Shown here one piece after another: positions 62,591 through 64,000 of a stretch of 64,000 bases of DNA; the first letter of the stretch is position 1, and the number at the start of each line of letters is the position of its first letter. The notes beneath the pieces are model-generated. The model was not told the origin of the DNA and did no database searches. It saw only the letters and a list, made by a program, of their open reading frames with translations. The stretch is from Lutjanus erythropterus (lineage: Eukaryota; Chordata; Actinopteri; Lutjaniformes; Lutjanidae). Position numbers and translations under genes: made by a program. The stretch is from contig CM034598.1 in NCBI GenBank assembly GCA_020091685.1, positions 17,775,362-17,839,361 of the forward strand, read 5' to 3'.

Positions 62591-63743
62591 TAAGCTCAAC
62601 AAAAATATGAATGCAACAGGTTTTGCTCCCATTTTTCACGAGTTGAAGTAAAAGTTTATTTCTCACAAAGTTTGTTCACAAATTCGTTAAAATCCATGTC
62701 AGTGAGCACTTCTTTGCCAAGGTAATCCATCCATTTGACAGGTGTAGCATAGAGAGATGCTGATTAAACAGCATGATTATGACACAGGTGTGCCTTGGAC
62801 TGGTCACAATAAAAGACCGCTCTAAAATGTGCGGTTTCATCCTGACAAATAGACATTTATAGTGCTGCGGTAATGAGTCCTAAAACCCGGAAATGAGTTT
62901 TCACTTCTGGTTCCCTCATCTCAAGGTCAATGGGGTTTTTGAATGAGTTTTGGCTGGTTTAGGCAGTTAAAATAAGGTCTGTGGTTTACACTAGTTTTAA
63001 CATTTTGTCATACAACATAAGATATGTCAGTAAATACCCCCACTTGTGAATTTTGAGCCTTTTATGTATCTTTAAAAAGGCAGCAGCTAAGAAGTGACTA
63101 ATTGAGACTACAGGTGTTGTCAGGGAAGTTGAACGTCATCATGCCAAACACAAGTCACTTAATGGTGGTAACATGAAATCATGTGACCATTGTGTAGGTC
63201 ATTTACAGCCTAATGTTAACTTTTTACTTCTGTTGATTGCAATTACACTTCAAAAATAATGAAGTGAAGATTATCTTGCTGAACAAAACATGTCAATATC
63301 ATAAACTTTTGTTAGCCACAGAGCCTTTTTTCTGCACTAATCCAAAATCCAGTAGAAAACTCCCATTGGTTTTTGTAGAGAGATGCTACCTTCTGGGTTG
63401 GCTTACAAAACTCAGAGGAAATAAACACTTTAAAGATGTCATTTTGGGCTCTGAGAAATTGTGATGAGAATTTTTTTTTTACATTTTCTAGAACGAACAA
63501 TTAATTATGAAAACAATCTGCAGATTACTTGTTATTAATGAAAGTAATTGTTAGTTGCAGCCCAAGTCATAATCATGCTGTTTAATCAGCATCTCTATTT
63601 GCCACACCTGTCAGGTGGATGGATCATCTTGGCACAGTGCTCACCAACACAGATCCTAACAAATATGTGAGCAACATTTGAGAGAAACAAACCTTTTGTG
63701 AGCACAGAAGAAGTCTTAGACTTTTGATGCAGCTTCATAAAAA
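62591..63743. mobile_element. Tc1/mariner-like non-autonomous element with long inverted ends, interrupted
   Basis: The left end (caacaaaaatatgaatgcaa onward) and the right part form long inverted repeats; near 62745-62780 and 63567-63603 the arms match almost perfectly over about 35 bases (gatgctgattaaacagcatg). The wording is that of a Tc1-like family common in fish, with CACAATAAAAG and CAGGTGTG blocks. The right terminus is incomplete, stopping around cagcttcataaaaa. No transposase reading frame remains. The middle (about 62876-63564) is foreign: family B repeat followed by a hAT-like end. Confidence 0.75.
62876..63564. mobile_element. Repeat DNA inserted inside the Tc1-like element: family B plus hAT-like right end
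   Basis: Positions 63010-63170 match the repeat at 50530-50700 (shared gtcagtaaatac, gagactaca, gtcatcatgccaaacac). From about 63175 to 63564 the sequence ends in gttagttgcagccc, which reversed is the GGGCTGCAACTAAC terminus of a common fish hAT group; no clear left partner or target duplication was found. Part of it (63195-63330) also resembles 23920-24060. Confidence 0.5.
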
Positions 63744-63965
63744 GAGAAAGAGAAAGAAAATGATTCTCTCACCTGATGTAAATGTGATGTATTTAGAGAC
63801 CACACAAGTGAAGAGTCTCACCTCACTGACCTAAATTCACTTCCTTATGTCTACGTTGTTGTGGGGAAGGACTGAGAGTGTTGACAGTAATGACGACATA
63901 AATGATGGCCGCAGTAGAGGCCACAACACGGATGATTATGTGATGACAATGATTGTGCGTTGCAG

Positions 63966-64000
63966 CTGATGAAGCTGAATGAGGACTGGGATCAGGTGTA
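63966..64000 (+). CDS. Partial exon of the coiled-coil protein gene, cut by window edge
   Basis: After acceptor gttgcag the sequence continues in phase 0 from the exon at 62263-62413 as LMKLNEDWDQVY, with the last Tyr codon missing its third base at the window end. Together with the preceding NTELRRVNKE it makes an amphipathic helix with hydrophobic residues at heptad spacing. The WDQ triplet preceded by a Leu-Asn pair is what suggests the TNIP/ABIN family. Intron length to the previous exon is about 1.55 kb and holds an interrupted Tc1-like element. The rest of the gene lies to the right of the window. Confidence 0.65.
   Translation, partial: MMKLNEDWDQV

Noticed and set aside
1-64000. CRISPR arrays, operons, rRNA, tRNA
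   Set aside because: None seen; the sequence is vertebrate nuclear DNA with spliced coding sequence.

Overview
This window is vertebrate, almost certainly ray-finned fish, nuclear DNA. It is AT-rich, has long stretches without open frames, many (CA)n/(TG)n microsatellites and spliced rather than continuous coding sequence. Its decayed mobile elements are of kinds common in teleosts: several hAT families, Tc1/mariner with long inverted ends, an L2-like LINE, a second LINE tail, and palindromic non-autonomous elements. A percomorph is my guess only. No bacterial features, CRISPR array, rRNA or tRNA were seen, and nothing retrovirus-like or Polinton-like could be supported.

The only convincing host gene is at the right end on the + strand. 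Three exons (57517-57675, 62263-62413, 63966-64000, the last cut by the window edge) join in compatible phase and encode an acidic Ser/Thr-rich stretch followed by a coiled-coil. The start of the coiled-coil resembles, from memory, the KELL-x-VN-x-QWDQ segment of the TNIP/ABIN (A20-binding) proteins; this is a weak assignment. A 50-base candidate exon at 39134-39183 has good splice signals, but its phase does not join directly to the 57.5 kb exon. The other ~57 kb holds no gene I can support and is probably upstream intron and/or intergenic DNA.

Layout. 1-4.6 kb: edge tandem repeat, CpG-rich patch and two relatives of a dispersed repeat (family A). 6.7-7.5 kb: a hAT element splitting an older repeat. 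11.4-14.2 kb: a nest of hAT elements, two with intact 8-bp target duplications, the outer one keeping a frameshifted BED finger. 14.4-14.85 kb: a repeat that looks familiar from fish. 17.2 kb: TACT microsatellite. 17.66-18.18 kb: L2-like LINE tail. 18.2-19.3 kb: hAT relic. 21.5-22.4 kb: an old tandem duplication. 23.7-24.6 kb: a GGGTTGGGTA-ended element. 34 kb: two further DNA-element pieces. 37.4 kb: a 33-bp minisatellite. 42.8-44.6 kb: a whole-length but decayed hAT transposon with exact 8-bp target duplication and a GTF2IRD2/SCAND3-like transposase relic. 44.67-45.11 kb: the best family A copy. 50.5-51 kb: family B repeat with THAP-like coding remnants. 52.56-53.0 kb: LINE tail on the minus strand. 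53.1-61 kb: more non-autonomous DNA elements, one sitting in the first intron of the coiled-coil gene. 62.59-63.74 kb: a Tc1-like element, itself interrupted, in the second intron.

Between repeats there are unique, homeodomain-motif-rich blocks (near 11.0, 29.3, 39.9, 42.3, 49.5, 54.3 and 56.1 kb) that look like conserved non-coding elements, though only cross-species alignment can show it. I found no convincing new biological system. The most useful observations are the nested hAT insertions with clear target duplications, the (GT)9 tract directly against a splice acceptor, and the repeat relationships listed under findings.
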